Positions 23,469-35,360 of a stretch of DNA of 64,000 bases are shown piece after piece. Each line of letters opens with the position of its first letter. Position 1 is the first letter of the stretch. This DNA is from Hibiscus mutabilis (lineage: Eukaryota > Streptophyta > Magnoliopsida > Malvales > Malvaceae), in the NCBI GenBank assembly GCA_019671005.1, contig CM033752.1, positions 19,290,969 through 19,354,968 on the forward strand. The letters are read 5' to 3'. The notes under the pieces are model-generated. The model was given only the letters and a program-made list of their open reading frames with translations. It was not told the DNA's origin and did not search any database. The position numbers were made by a program, and so were the translations under genes.

Positions 23469-23745
23469 GTGAGGTATGCGTCAACAAAGCATCGAAATCC
23501 TACACTTGAGTGAGGCCTACGTCCACAAAGAATCAGGATCCTACACTACCAGTAAGGCATGCGTCCACAAAGCATCGGGATCCTATACTCTGAGTAAGGC
23601 TCGCGTCCATAAAGCACTGGGATCCTATACTCTGAGTAAGGCCCGCATCCACAAAGCATTTGGATCCTACATTTATGCTCGAAATCTCTCATCAAACGTC
23701 TTCGAATGAGGCTCGCATCCATAAAACATCGAGATCCTACATTCG
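23469..23745. repeat. 42-bp minisatellite in element C 5' LTR (6 units)
   Basis: Same unit as at 17041-17365 (AGGCCCGCGTCCACAAAGC...), one copy fewer. The spacer CTCGAAATCTCTCATC... is preserved before the last unit. Confidence 0.85.
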
Positions 23746-24296
23746 GGAATCTTCAAGGTGTTACAACACACTTTTAGGGTATACAAATCCCAACAAGGGA
23801 TGACTCAGCTATCTAGGTGTCCCATCAACACATAGCAAGTACCCTAGTCACCATACAACACTAAACCTCGACACAAGGGTCTTACCGCACACAGCTCTAA
23901 CACACTTACCATCGCCCTATGGTTTCTATCAATTATTATACCACCCTATTGAGCTTATCTATTTATTAGTATGTTATGAAGGTACACATTAGCCATTCTC
24001 ATTAATTTATCTTATTATTTGATAAGACTTAACCTTATAGGTGCCCTTTCCACACACAACAAGGGCCCAGATTACCACACATCATCAATCGATCCACCTA
24101 GGATCCCTATGGGTTACCACCTCACACAATTTACCCAAAATTTAACAAGTCATTAGCCATTTCATTCATACACGGGGCTTAAATCTCCGTTTCTCAATTT
24201 TAATACTCATTGTACACCTTAACAAACCTCCATGGCCCTTTGCCTCGAATTATAAAACCTCCAAACACAACCTTAAAATTCTTGGGCAGATTGCCT

Positions 24297-24700
24297 AACG
24301 AGTATCGATATTCCTATATAGGTATCGGTACGCCCCCTCTAGGTACTAGTACTCCCCCATGAGTATCGATACTCAATTTAGACTCGAAAGGTCTGGTACA
24401 ACAAGACGTATCGATACGCTAAACCCCTGTATCGATACTCACTAACGATACTTACCCATCCCGTATCGATCCAAATCGTACTGGTACCCTTACCCTCACA
24501 TACCGGTACTCAAAGCCTCTTTCAGGCAAAGTAACAGTGGGTACCGGTACGCCCCAAGCGTACCAGTACACAAATACGCTACTAGAATTCTAATCAACCA
24601 AGGGGTACCAATATATAGGAAGCCGTACCGGTACGCCTGTTATAGCATACCTCCCTTTTTACTAAGACGTACCGATACTCGAACAGTCGTATCGATATGC
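24297..24700. repeat. GTAYCGRTAC palindrome cluster (element C 5' LTR)
   Basis: Perfect copies GTATCGATAC 24429-24438, GTACCGGTAC 24541-24550 and 24625-24634, plus many one-base variants. Collinear with 17917-18325. Confidence 0.85.
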
Positions 24701-25449
24701 GAGCCCAAATTTTGAACTTTGGGTGCATATTGCACCTAGAAATCCTAGTAACCTATATCGTTAAGCTCCAAATTACTCCTACAGGTTATGGTGGAGTTAT
24801 TAATTGGATTTCTACCAATTTTAAGCCTTAAAAACGTCAAACCCATATTTTTCCATTAAAGAGTCAACCAAAGCATACCAAGCCATAAACACTCAAATCA
24901 GCACAAAGCCTATTTTTATGAGTTGCAGGAAACTATAGGAGTTAGTAGTGTACTAAACTTGAATTAAAGCTGAGAAGAAAGCCCTCAAAGATCCATTCCC
25001 GTTCTCCCCCTTCAAACCCTCAGCAAACACCTTCCTCCACCAACTTGCTGATCTTTTCCTTGATTGATAGATCTCTTGAAGCTGAACAACTTTCCTTACA
25101 ACAACAATCTGAGATTCACCTCGAAACCCCAAAGATTAAGCCTTGAACTAAAAGATTTGAAAGAAGAAATGAGGGTATGAGAAAGAAGAGGCAATGGGAC
25201 AAGAATGATCTCATTAACTCTCTTTCCTGCAAAAAATTAAACCCCCCAGCTCTCACTTTCATCCAAACTGTTTCTACCATTTTAACCCTTACAATATCCA
25301 TCCCAAACCAATCTAAAAGCATCAAGGCAAGCCCAACAACACAAGATCAAGCCCAAAATGACTCCCAAGGGCCCAACATCATGGCCCAAATGCGAAGCCC
25401 ACACCTCTGGTCAACTCGACTCCTGGATCCAAAAATCTAGGTCGTTACA

Positions 25450-25677
25450 CAACGGGTCTTGTTATTTAACTCGAGGCTAAATTTGTTTCCAAGTAAGCTC
25501 AAATCTAGATGGTCTTGATCTTTTGATGTTGTGAAACCATATGCTCATGGAGCAGTAGATATCAAGGATATGAAAATGAGAAAAATTTTCAAAGTAAACA
25601 ACCAAAGATTGAAACACTACTTGGATGGCACTCAAAATGATGCCAAGCAGGTTGTCCTCTTGGCAGAGGTCTCGTGA
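25450..25677 (+). pseudogene. Athila integrase C-terminal remnant
   Basis: Directly continues the frame interrupted at 16449 after the CAACG duplication. Readable are a GLVI-type stretch near KLKSRW, then VKPYAHGAVDIKDMK, FKVNNQRLKHYLDG and a stop at 25675-25677. This is the usual end of Athila pol. It confirms that element C inserted into this gene. Confidence 0.8.
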
Positions 25678-26288
25678 ACATCATCGTCATGGTTTGATTC
25701 TTGTATATATTAGGTTAGATGTTTTTATTTTTTTATTTTTTTCATTTATTTCCCTTCCTTTTAGTTTGTATCTTCCATTTACTGCGTTGAAAGGTTTTTG
25801 TTGAGTGAATGCAGGATTTTGTTGCCAGGCATAATGCCAAGGCAGAAGACTGGCATGGGGCGATAAAAAAAGGGAAATTTGCCATAACTACCAAAGCTTG
25901 ATAGAGTTCGGCCTAAGAAATTAGGAAAATTTTTGCTAAGTGTTGAATTTTACCCTAGCTACCCAAGGTGAAAAGTTGAAATTCAAATTTTAACCTAATC
26001 ACCTTATCACTTCATCTCTTCCCGCATCGTCTTATCAATTTACCTCTTATCACAACATTTTTTATCTTCCCCAAACACTCTAAACCCTTATCATTATCCC
26101 TACTCAGCCAGCCAAATTAAGAACACCATTTAAAATACTTAACCGTTTCTCTCATTCATCTACTTAAACCCTAATCAATTCTTAGCTAAAGACTTTTCAT
26201 TCTTCCTTCCATTGTCTTTATCAAGAAAGAAAAATATGATTTAAATCTTTGTCTTCGAAAAAACCACTCGAGTTTTCAAGAGATTTTC
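25678..26288 (+). other. Athila spacer between pol and the downstream ORF
   Basis: Non-coding. It includes a T-rich stretch (25715-25760), GTTGCCAGGCATAATGCC, and a pyrimidine-rich segment with CTTATCAC/CCTTATCA repeats before the ATG at 26289. Confidence 0.5.
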
Positions 26289-26735
26289 ATGGCATCTTCT
26301 TCAACACCCTTCAAGATTTTTTTCAATGAAGAGATCCGCAAAAAGTATGAGGAGAATTTTGCATCAAGAACCTTCTACTATGAGAAGGGTTTTAAGTTCA
26401 AGAACGAACCTAACTTGGGCTACTCCTCAGAGTTTGTTAATGTGATAAAGATGTATAAGTGGGAGAAATTCTACCAACCACTAGGGGAAGTCCATGCGAA
26501 CGTCGTTCGAGTATTCTATGCTCATTTTGCAACCAAAGACTCACCCTTCTTGATGGTGCGAGGTAAGTGTGTTCGTTTTGATAAAGGTTATATAAATGAT
26601 ATGTTTTTCTTGGATGGAACAAAGGGAGAAAACACCAAGTTTGTAGAATCTTTGGATGATTCTAAGAGGAAGACGTTATTGAAGGAACTGTGTGAGGCCA
26701 ACACCCAATGGAAAGTGTCATCAAAAGGACATTGA
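26289..26735 (+). pseudogene. Athila downstream ORF (env-position, plant-transposon-protein type), 3' truncated
   Basis: 148 codons from ATG, beginning MASSSTPFKIFFNEEIRKKY with later YYEKGFKF, KWEKFYQPLGEV and VVRVFYAHFA. Athila elements carry an extra ORF after pol. This resembles the plant-specific protein often annotated as a putative plant transposon protein, and I do not know its biochemical role. A stop follows KGH at 26733-26735. Similar sequence (LALKSQPWGWNHFLKAN) continues in frame with a second stop up to about 26809, where the element B LTR resumes, so the C-terminus is lost. No signal peptide is evident at the N-terminus and I see no convincing transmembrane segment. Confidence 0.65.
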
Positions 26736-26810
26736 ACTGTGAAATAGTTGGCATTAAAGTCTCAACCATGGGGCTGGAATCACTTCTTGAAGGCAAACTT
26801 GATGGCGACC

Positions 26811-26920
26811 AATACGGTTACCAGGCTTATCGGTATGCCTGTGTAATTTTGCCCAGATTGAGCTAAGACATGTCCCGCATACCGATCCTTAAGGACCCGT
26901 ACCGGTACGGACATACCTGT
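26811..26920. repeat. GTAYCGRTAC palindrome cluster, continued (element B 3' LTR)
   Basis: ACCAATACGG, TTATCGGTATGC, ATACCGATCC and the perfect GTACCGGTAC at 26899-26908. It is the continuation of 14504-14690 across the Athila insertion. Confidence 0.75.
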
Positions 26921-27779
26921 AATGACCTCTTGGTTGAACATATAACACTTTGGCTCAATCTAACATACTTCAAACATTACCTAAACACCATATAACATCC
27001 CAAGCAACATTTCCACAATTAAATAGGCATGGTAGAGGATCATTCACATCATAGCATATCCAAACAAGATCCTATATGCATGATCTCTACCCAAGCTTGC
27101 AAAACATACCCCAACCCCTTAAAACGAGTTACAAAACCTCAAACATGTCCAAAACACCAAATGAAACTTGTCTAAAACAGGGGGTTTAGTAAACAGCCCT
27201 CTCGAACAATAATTTACCACATTGCCTTTATTACTACAAGTCTATATCAAAACCATACTTCCGTAAACACATGTCTTTGGCTTCCCTTTGCTTGCTTGTT
27301 GCTTCCAACCTTTAATTCTCTACATTGATGGAAAAAAAGAGCGTAAGCACACTAGGCTTAGTGATGAGTAATCTAAAATAAACCACCATCAATGCATTTA
27401 AAAAGCCATTTAACAATCTACTTGAAAACCATTTTTGAAACACCTTTTAAATCATCATCATGCCTTTCAAAACCACGCACTTAGTATTTCCAAAACATGC
27501 ATATTTAACCATATGCAACATGTATCGTGGATTAACAGAAAAATCCCATTTGCTACCCTCAATTTAAGCCTTCCCATGCATCACTACCAAATGCAAGGCT
27601 TAAAGAGTAAAACATGTATAAATCAACATTATACAACACAATCCATCAACATGATACATGATCAATTATATTGGCTTACAAGTGATCATCATCCAAGTTT
27701 CACTTTACAAAATAATACATTGATACACAAATTCAACAAGAGTCCTCACAACACTTCATACAATCTCAACCGAAATCAC

Positions 27780-27990
27780 CCAAATCCCACCAATAGGAGT
27801 ATTCGGTAAACATAAACCCCTTAACCGTTGCGGTACTCATGGTGAAGTCTTCGGTACACATAAACTCCTTAACACCACTCATCGGCTAGATGTATAATCC
27901 GTTAATGGGAGTCTTTGGTACCATATAATCCCTCAACCATTAGGGTACATGGATGGAGTTTTTGATACACATAAACCCCTCAACATCCAA
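27780..27990. repeat. Degenerate minisatellite in element B 3' LTR
   Basis: About four units of roughly 50 bp centred on GGAGTCTTCGGTACACATAA followed by ACCCCTCAAC. On the minus strand the array begins just downstream of the TATA block. Counterparts are at 42655-42860 and 33455-33665. Confidence 0.7.
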
Positions 27991-27996
27991 GACGAC

Positions 27997-28024
27997 TTTT
28001 TATAGTGCACTATCAATCCTATGG
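27997..28024 (-). promoter_or_regulatory. Element B LTR core promoter (TATA block)
   Basis: The minus strand reads CCATAGGATTG, then ATAGTGCACTATAAAAAG. CTATAAAAAG is a good TATA box for minus-strand transcription. The block is conserved at 33668-33695, 40593-40619 and 42863-42890 in related LTRs. Confidence 0.65.
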
Positions 28025-29688
28025 CCGACCAACTATATCCAATAACATTTTAAACCACATCACTTGCCAATATAATTTATTTCATTAACATTAAATCACT
28101 ATTTTCATATGCATCAATCAAAACCATTTATCTAATGCATTCAACCATGTATTAACCAATGTTCAAAACATTATCAAAACATGCATTACTTCCAAATGAA
28201 TCATCAACATTATATAACCATTTTCCAGCATTAAACCATGCTCAAATCATGCATATAACAGTGAGAGATCAAATCATTAAGACAAGTGCATCACAACTAT
28301 TTGCCAAATTGAGATCGAGAGGGAAATCATCCTTTACTTACTTTTGAGCTTAGACCAACGTTTCAAGCTTGATCTAAACTCCCAAACACAACTTTCAAAC
28401 CTTTGAAAATTTGTAAATCAAGTTCTCACTCACCAACACGCAAAACTGTGATCGCCGATGCGAATCTAAGCCTCCACGGTTTTTGATACCTCTCCTCAAG
28501 CTTGAGGATCAACCTCTCCTGCTTTAACCACAACAAAACAGAGGATCCAATGCATCAAAATGCATTCAACAGTCCATCAATATCAATTTACACAAATCCC
28601 CATCAAAATCTACCCAATTTCACTCTATAACAACCGAAAACAACATCAACCACCTTCCAAACTTAACCCAGCCAAAACCTAATGTTTTAATCCATCAATT
28701 AACATCCAAAAACACACTTACATCATCCTTATACCTTCAGCATTCATTAAACATCCATAACTCCCCCAACAACTCATAACTAACAACCTAGAAAATTAGA
28801 GATCCACTTAGTTTCAGGATTCCAATGTTAAAATCAACTTATTAACATTATAAAACATCAAAATCAAGTTCAAATCAACTCAATAACCCAGCAAAATAGA
28901 TCCATAACGAAGATCAATCAAATACATAAATTAAACCTAGATTTAACCATCTTTCCATAATTAAATCTTTAAAACTCATTAGAAATCATATGTAAAGGAT
29001 CAATAAATTGGGAATTTCAATAAAGAACCTTACATTAGAGGAGAATAATGAAGATCACCTCTAACATTGGCTTTCCCCTTAATTGGATGAGTTTTATTTA
29101 GAAAACAAGATCAAATCAAATAGATTTTGTTAGGAAATCATTAAGAATCAATTTGAAAGTAAAAGAATGTTGAGATCAAATAGTTCCTTGAGCAAATTGA
29201 AGTAGAAAAGAGTGTTTGGCTAGAGATAATTTGAGATAAAATATTTTAGAGAAAAGTTAGTTACGTAAAATTGTTTTTAGGAATTGATTACAAAAATTAA
29301 TTTTCCAAGCCTATTTATACTCCTTTAAAAAACTTTTTAAAATAGCCAATTAAGGTGAAAAGTCTAAAATTATACTTTGGCGAAATAGCTCCTTAAAGAT
29401 TCTAAGTTTTGACCCTTTTACAAAATAGTCAACAAAAATAGTTTTAAAACTTTACATTTTGGTCACTAACCCAAAATGTCATGTTTTGAAACTTCTTTTT
29501 GTAAAATTGATTTTACCAAAATCATCTACATATTAAATAATGATTTTAGGATATTTTCCATATTTTTTTCTTCACTCAAAAATATTCATTTCAAATTAAT
29601 CCCGAAGCTGACTCGAATCCTCTAATTTGGTCCATCGGACCGTCTAATCAATCTAGAAAACTTTTAGGCCCAAAACCCGGGTGTCACA

Positions 29689-29722
29689 ACTTCCCACTCT
29701 TAAGAAATTTCATCCTCAAAAT
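29689..29722 (-). promoter_or_regulatory. Element B polypurine tract
   Basis: The minus strand reads TTTTGAGGATGAAATTTC then TTAAGAGTGGGAAGT, directly before the LTR start TGTGACACCCGGG. This arrangement is characteristic of Tekay/Del-type elements. Confidence 0.8.
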
Positions 29723-29747
29723 TTACCTATGGAAACAGATGCGGAAA

Positions 29748-31028
29748 CTACTCTTTCATGTCTGACTTACTCTCCCACATGGCCTCCTCAATGCCGCGAT
29801 GTTGCCACAGCACCTTAGCAAGCTCAATTGTCTTGCCACGAAGAACTTTACTACTGGAGTCAAGAATCTCCATTGGTTCCTCATCATATGATAAATCTGG
29901 TTGCAAATCAACATCCTCTACTGGCATCACATGCGACGGATCTGAATGATACCACCGCAACTTGGATACATGAAACACATCAGGAATCTTTTCCAACTCA
30001 AGAGGCAACCTCAACTGATAAGCCACCAGACCTACGCGTCCCAACACTTCATACGATCCAATAAACCTCGGACTCAACTTTCCTTTGCGCCCAAAGCGCA
30101 ACACATTCCTCTAAGGTGAAACCTTCAAGAAAACCTTTTCACCAACTGCATACTCAATTTCCATACGCTTAAAATCCGCGTAAGATTTCTGCCTATCCGA
30201 GGCCGCTTTCAACCGATCACAAATAAGCTTGACCTTTTCATCTGTGTCATTCAACACATCAGGCATGGAAACATACTTTTCCCCAGCCTCAGCCCAACAT
30301 AAAGGCGTATGACACTTTCTACCATACAAGGCTTCATACGGTGCCATTTTTATACTTGCCCGATAACTATTATTGTACGCAAACTCCACTAATGACAACT
30401 GTCTTTCCCAAGTTCCTTGGAACTTAATGATACAACATCTCAACATATCCTCCAAAATCTGAATCACACGTTCAGACTGGCCATCCGTCTGAGGATGATA
30501 CGAAGTACTGAAATTCAAATGAGTACCCAAAGCTCGATGCAAACATCCCCAAAACCTTGATGTAAACTGTGGATCCCTATCCAAAACAATCAACTTGGGC
30601 ACTCCGTGCAATCTCACAATCTCAGCAATATAAAGATCTTCCAACTTCGTACTACCGGGATGTATAGCAAAAATACTAGCATGAGCTTCAGTCAAAATAG
30701 TTCGCCTCAACTCATCATCACCAGGCACCACTATCCGGTCTTTGAAACATAACACCCCATCACCATTAAAGTAAAAATCCGTAGGATTTCTATCCATGAT
30801 ATCTTTAACATGCGATACCAATGCCTCATCATAAGGTTGTTTTTCCTTAATCAACTGCAACAAAGACGGGTTCAGTTGCAACTCAGCCAACAAACCCCCA
30901 TCACGAGTCACACTCAACCTCGCAAACATGACCCTCAACTCAGTTACCGCTTTTCTACTCAAAGCATCAACCACAACATTCGCTTGGCCCGGATGGTACT
31001 CGATTTTCAAATCATAATCCTTGAGCAA
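29748..31028 (-). pseudogene. Element B RNase H end, integrase and chromodomain-like C-terminus
   Basis: Minus strand. From 31028: YDLKIEYHPGQANVVVDALSR (end of RNase H), then integrase with HPGSTK. This is followed immediately by LYIAEIVRLHG, so roughly 100 residues, including the zinc-finger end and the first catalytic Asp, are missing. The core continues with VLDRDPQFTSRFWG (second Asp, Ser to Leu beside it), YHPQTDGQSERVIQ (Glu), EFAYNNSYRASI and EALYGRKC. A stop at 30108-30110 separates the last part (29748-30104), which has PRFIGSYEVLGRVG, PDVFHVSKLRWY and a chromodomain-like YDEEPMEILD...KVLW...EAMWESKSDM. This C-terminus defines the Tekay chromoviruses. The protein cannot be active. 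Confidence 0.88.
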
Positions 31029-31029
31029 C

Positions 31030-31761
31030 TCTAACCATCTACTTTTTCAAAGATTCAACTCCTTTTGCGACATTAGAGTCTTCAAACTCTTGTGATCCGT
31101 GTACACAATACACTTCTCACCATATAGATAATGCCTTCAAATCTTCAACGCAAACACCACCGAGGCAAGCTCTAGGTCATGCGTATGATAATTATGCTCG
31201 TGCACCTTCAATTGTCTAGATGCTAGTGTTGATCACGATCTTTCTCGGAACGAGAGTACACGAGAATATCATCAATGAACACTACTACAAACTGATCCAA
31301 GAATTCATGGAACTCTCGATTCATCATGTCCATGAATGCTGCTGCGCATTCGTTAACCCAAATGACATCACCAAAAACTCATAATGCCTGTACCTCGTAT
31401 AAAAATTAGTCTTCGACACATCCTTATACTTAACCTTCAACTGATAATATCCAGATCTCAAATTGATCTTAGAAAACACCACAACAGTCTAGAATTGATC
31501 AAACAATTCGTCAATTCACAGCAAATGATACTTATTCTTAATCGTCAATTTGTTCAGTTGTCGATAATCAATGTACATCCTTAAAGTGCCATCATTCTTT
31601 TTCACAAACAAAATCGGTGTTCCCCATGGTAACACACCAGGTCGGATGAAACAACAATCCAACAACTCTTGAAGTTGCGTCTTTAACTCCTTCAACTCTT
31701 TCGGTGCCATGCGATATGGTGGAATTGACACTGGAGCCGTATCAGCATGCGTCTCAAAACA
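31030..31761 (-). pseudogene. Element B reverse transcriptase remnant
   Basis: Minus strand. N-terminal palm/finger blocks IPPYRMAPKELKELKTQLQE, GTPILFVKKNDGTLRMYIDY and RQLNKLTIKNKY are readable at 31516-31731. The catalytic VVVFIDDILVYS with FIDD lies at 31268-31279, followed by RNase H fragments to 31030. Stops and frameshifts lie between these blocks. RT copies the element RNA from the tRNA primer. The N-terminus is separated from the protease-RT linker by the solo LTR at 31767-35355. Confidence 0.82.
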
Positions 31762-32189
31762 AAACTTGTAACCCCCTTAGCCTAGCCTAGCCGAAACTGA
31801 ACTAAAAAGATCATATTAGGTTTGCCTAAGCAAACCCAAACTAATAACCTAAACTAGTCCATATTTTTTTTCTTTTTATCTTGTCTATATGCATCAATTA
31901 ATTACCTACAGTGAACATGCTTTAGCTGAAACATCACAATTAAAATCAGGTTTTAAAATAGAATTGATTTCTCAAGGATACACATTAGGGACCAAAACAT
32001 AATTTCCACAAACTATAGAGACTTAATTAGAAATTAAGTTACCAATCCTTTATTATTCCAATTCCATGCACATACGTTTATTTTTAGCTCAAAACAATCA
32101 TTCCAACCCATTCATTTGCATACATAACAATCAGTGACTACTTTACAATATTTCCAAACATCAATAAAACAAGATTGCATAAATTAGCA

Positions 32190-32580
32190 TAGTGTACCGA
32201 TACAGGCAAGCCTGTACCAATATAGATTAACAGACTTAACGGCTTAGCGTATTGATACACTTGTTTCCGTACCGATACAGTGTGTTGATCAAATCGTACC
32301 AATACGGCTTTGACCCGTATCGATCCCCTTCACGTTTCCTCAAAACCCAGAATTCTAATAACCAAACGATGTACTAATACGGTACCCCGTGTACTGGTAC
32401 GGCAAGTTAAGATCGAAGGGATCGTACTGATGCTTAAACTCGTGTACCGGCACCAGCGTACATTTTCCTTAAGGCATATCAATACGGTGGCTAAGTGTAC
32501 CGGTACCCGTACCTTTAAATCAACAATTTGAGCTTCAACAGGACCCTGCGTACCGATCCTGAGGTACCCATACCGGTACG
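32190..32580. repeat. GTAYCGRTAC palindrome cluster (solo LTR)
   Basis: A dense cluster with GTACCGGTAC at 32497-32506 and variants GTACCGATAC, GTACCAATAC, GTACTGGTAC and GTATTGATAC. Confidence 0.8.
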
Positions 32581-33454
32581 CAAAAGCCTATAATGACCTC
32601 TAGGTCCAACATATGACTCTTTGACTCATTCAAAACAACCTTAATATATCTCTAAACATCATATATCACCACAAGCAAGCTTGACAATGGCATATTAACA
32701 TTTTAAGCAACCCTTACTAGACTAACACATTCAAACTCAAAGTCTATAGGCATGCTTCCTAGTCAACATCCACAATATAAACCAACCAATACTCAAGCAA
32801 TTTAAGCCTCTTACAAGCCCAAGCCAACATGTAAAACTTGTACAAACAGGGAGTCAAGCAAACAACCCTCCCAAAATACCAAGTAATCACATTGCCTTTA
32901 TTACTACAAGTCTTTGTCGAAACCATACTTTTGAAAACACAAGTCCTTGGACTTTCATTTGCTTGTCCACTGCCTCCAACCTTTAATTCTCTGCATTGAT
33001 GGTAAAAGAGAGTGTAAGCTCACTAGGCTTAGTAAGGAATGCTCAATGACAAAACACCATCAATGCATTTTAAAACCATTTAACAATCTTTTGGAAAAAC
33101 AATAACAAAAATGCTTTCAAATCATCATTTCAATATCATGCCTTATCAAAACCATGCACTTAACATTTCTAAATCAACTTATTAAACCAAACACAACATG
33201 TATCATGGATTCAACAACAAAGTCCCAATTGCTACCCTCAATTTAAGCTTTCCCATGTATACTACCAATGCAAGGCTTAAAGAGTAAATCGTGTTCAAAC
33301 CAACACTAAACATCTTAGCTCATCCCATGATACATCATCAATTATATTGGCTTACAAGTGATTATTATTCAAGTTCCTCTCTACAAAACATAATATCTAC
33401 AAGAATTCAACAAGTGTTCACCCAACACTTAACATACAATCTACTGGTATTTCA

Positions 33455-33695
33455 AGGTTCACACACGGGAGTTCTGGTACCCATAAACCCCTTCACCTTT
33501 GTGACACTGTGGTGGAGTCTTTGGTACATATAAACCCCTCGACATCACTCATTGATCAGATGTATAATCCACTAACGGGAGTCTTCAGTACGATTAACCC
33601 CTCAACCTTTAAGGTGCTCGGATGGAGTATTTGGTACGCACATAAACCCCTCGACAACCAAGGCGTCTTTTTATAGTGCACTATCAATCCTATGG
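33455..33695 (-). promoter_or_regulatory. Solo LTR minisatellite and TATA block
   Basis: Degenerate units with GGAGT..TTGGTAC and ATAAACCCCT (33455-33665) lie directly downstream (minus strand) of the conserved block ATAGTGCACTATAAAAAG at 33668-33695. Confidence 0.6.
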
Positions 33696-35360
33696 TTGTC
33701 CAACTATATACGATAGAATTTACAAAACATTTTCATACCATCACTTGCCAATATAATTCATTTCATTAACAACAACTCACTGTTTTCATATACATCATCA
33801 AAATCATTTAACCAATGCAATAAACCGTGCATTTACCAATGTTCAAAAACGTTAATAAACCATGCATTACCTCACAATGCATCATCATCATTTTATAATC
33901 ACTTTCCAGCATTAGATAATACCCAAAACATGTATATACAATGAGTAATCAAGTTTATCAAAGCAAGTGCATGAAACCAATTTGCCAAACCGAAATTGAG
34001 AGAGAAAACATCCTTTACATACTTTTGAGCTTAGACCAGCGTTTCAAGCTTGATCTAAACCCCAAATACAATTTCAAAACCTTTAAAAAGCTGCAAAAAA
34101 TGTTTTCACTCACCGACACACCAAGCCTCTCTTGTTGAACCAATAAACACGCCTCCAAAGCTTTCAAAACGTCCATTCAAGCTTGAGGACCAATCTTCCA
34201 TGTTTTAACCATCACAAAACAGAGGTTTCAATGCATCAAAATGCATTCAACAACCCAGCAACATCAAATTGCAACAATCCTCATCAATTTCTCAAACAAT
34301 TACCCGTCCATACAACCGAAATCATCACCAAACACCTTACAAACTTTACCCTGCCACTACCTAAGGATTTCATCCATTAATTAACATCCGAAAACACTTT
34401 AACACCATCCTTATACCTCCAGCATTCATTAAACACCCACTTCTCAAAAACTCATAACTAACAACCTAGAAAATTAGAAATTCCTATAGTTTCGGGATTC
34501 CAATGTTAAAACCCACTCATGAACATCATAAAATATCAAAATAATGTTCCAATACCATCAAGAACATAGCAAATCAGATTCAGTTTGAAATCTCACCAAT
34601 TTCTATAATTAAACCTCAATTAAACCAATTAATTCTATTATAATCATAAAAACCCATTAGAAAACACATGTAAAGGACCAATAACTTGGTAATTTCAGTA
34701 AAGAACCTTGTATTATAGGAGAAGGACAAACCTCACATCTAATTGATGATTTCCCCTTAATTGAATGGATTTTTATAAGAAAACAAAACGAAAACAATTA
34801 GATTTTGATTGGAAATCATTATAAACTCATTTGAAATCAAAAGATCAATTAAAATAAGATATTACCTAAAGAATTTGAAGAAGAGAAAAGTGTTTGGCTG
34901 GAGAGAATTTTTTTTGGAGAAAAGTTAGTTACGTCAAATTTGTTTTAAACTTTAATTATCTAATTAATTTTCCATGCCCATTTAGTATATTTTAAAATCA
35001 CTTAAAATAGCCAAATTAAGGGGGGGAATCTGATATTAGACTTTGGGTAAATAGCTCCTTAAATATTCAAAGTTTTGACCCTTTACATTTTAGTCACTAG
35101 AAAAATAGATTTTGTAGACTTTAGATTTTGGTCACCACCACAAAATGTCTTACTTCCAAACCTCATTTTCCAAAATTGATTTCATCATGTTTCTATATAT
35201 ATTAAATAAAGATTTTAAAGCATTTTTCTATATTTTTAACTCCCTTAAATATTTGCTATGAATTAATCCTAAAACCATCTCAAACCCTCTAATCTAATTC
35301 CCTGAACCGTATATCTGACCTAATTAACACCTAGGCCCGAAACTGGGGCGTTGCAAAACT

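Larger units (their letters stand above)
16450..25449 (-). mobile_element. Element C: Gypsy LTR retrotransposon with degenerate gag and no intact pol
   Basis: LTRs at 16450-19074 and 22879-25449 (TGTAACACC...GTCGTTACA) are flanked by the perfect duplication CAACG (16445-16449 and 25450-25454). Orientation is minus, shown by a PBS complementary to initiator tRNA-Met beside the right LTR and a purine tract beside the left LTR. The 3.8-kb internal region retains a gag zinc knuckle and a protease/linker-like remnant, but I found no RT or integrase motifs. It is therefore a defective or non-autonomous copy, 9.0 kb in all, inserted into Athila pol. Confidence 0.88.
22879..25449 (-). repeat. Element C 5' LTR
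   Basis: 2571 bp. Same architecture as the 3' LTR, with six instead of seven minisatellite units and numerous point differences, indicating that insertion was not very recent. The terminal GTCGTTACA is followed by the duplication CAACG and the resumed Athila frame. Confidence 0.9.
14702..26810 (+). mobile_element. Truncated Athila-type Gypsy element inside the element B LTR
   Basis: Integrase and the downstream Athila open reading frame are on the plus strand, interrupted by element C (16450-25449). Removing C leaves about 3.1 kb. The left boundary begins TGTTAACTGCC, possibly an LTR start, directly after GTGTAC. The right boundary cuts through the downstream ORF at GGCGA/CCAATACGG. No clean target duplication exists, so it is both internally deleted and truncated. 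The 14702-15600 stretch carries no coding sequence I recognise. Confidence 0.7.
26811..29688 (-). repeat. Element B 3' LTR, main part
   Basis: It matches 38063-38789 and 42386-44527 of the 5' LTR. It starts within a GTAYCGRTAC cluster (perfect GTACCGGTAC at 26899-26908) and ends GGGTGTCACA at 29688 next to the polypurine tract. It contains the minisatellite at 27780-27990 and the TATA block at 27997-28024. Open frames at 27435-27809 and 28159-28347 are LTR shadows with counterparts in the other LTR. Confidence 0.9.
31767..35355 (-). repeat. Solo LTR (Tekay-type) inside element B pol
   Basis: 3589 bp. Plus-strand ends are TGTAACCCCCTTAG and GGGGCGTTGCA. The perfect duplication AAACT lies at 31762-31766 and 35356-35360. 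It is collinear with the element B LTRs (CACATTGCCTTTATTACTAC, TTAGACCAGCGTTTCAAGC and the TATA block), so minus-oriented, but clearly diverged. No internal sequence remains, which indicates LTR-LTR recombination after insertion. Short open frames inside (33291-33533, 33941-34138, 34183-34380) are LTR shadows. Confidence 0.92.
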
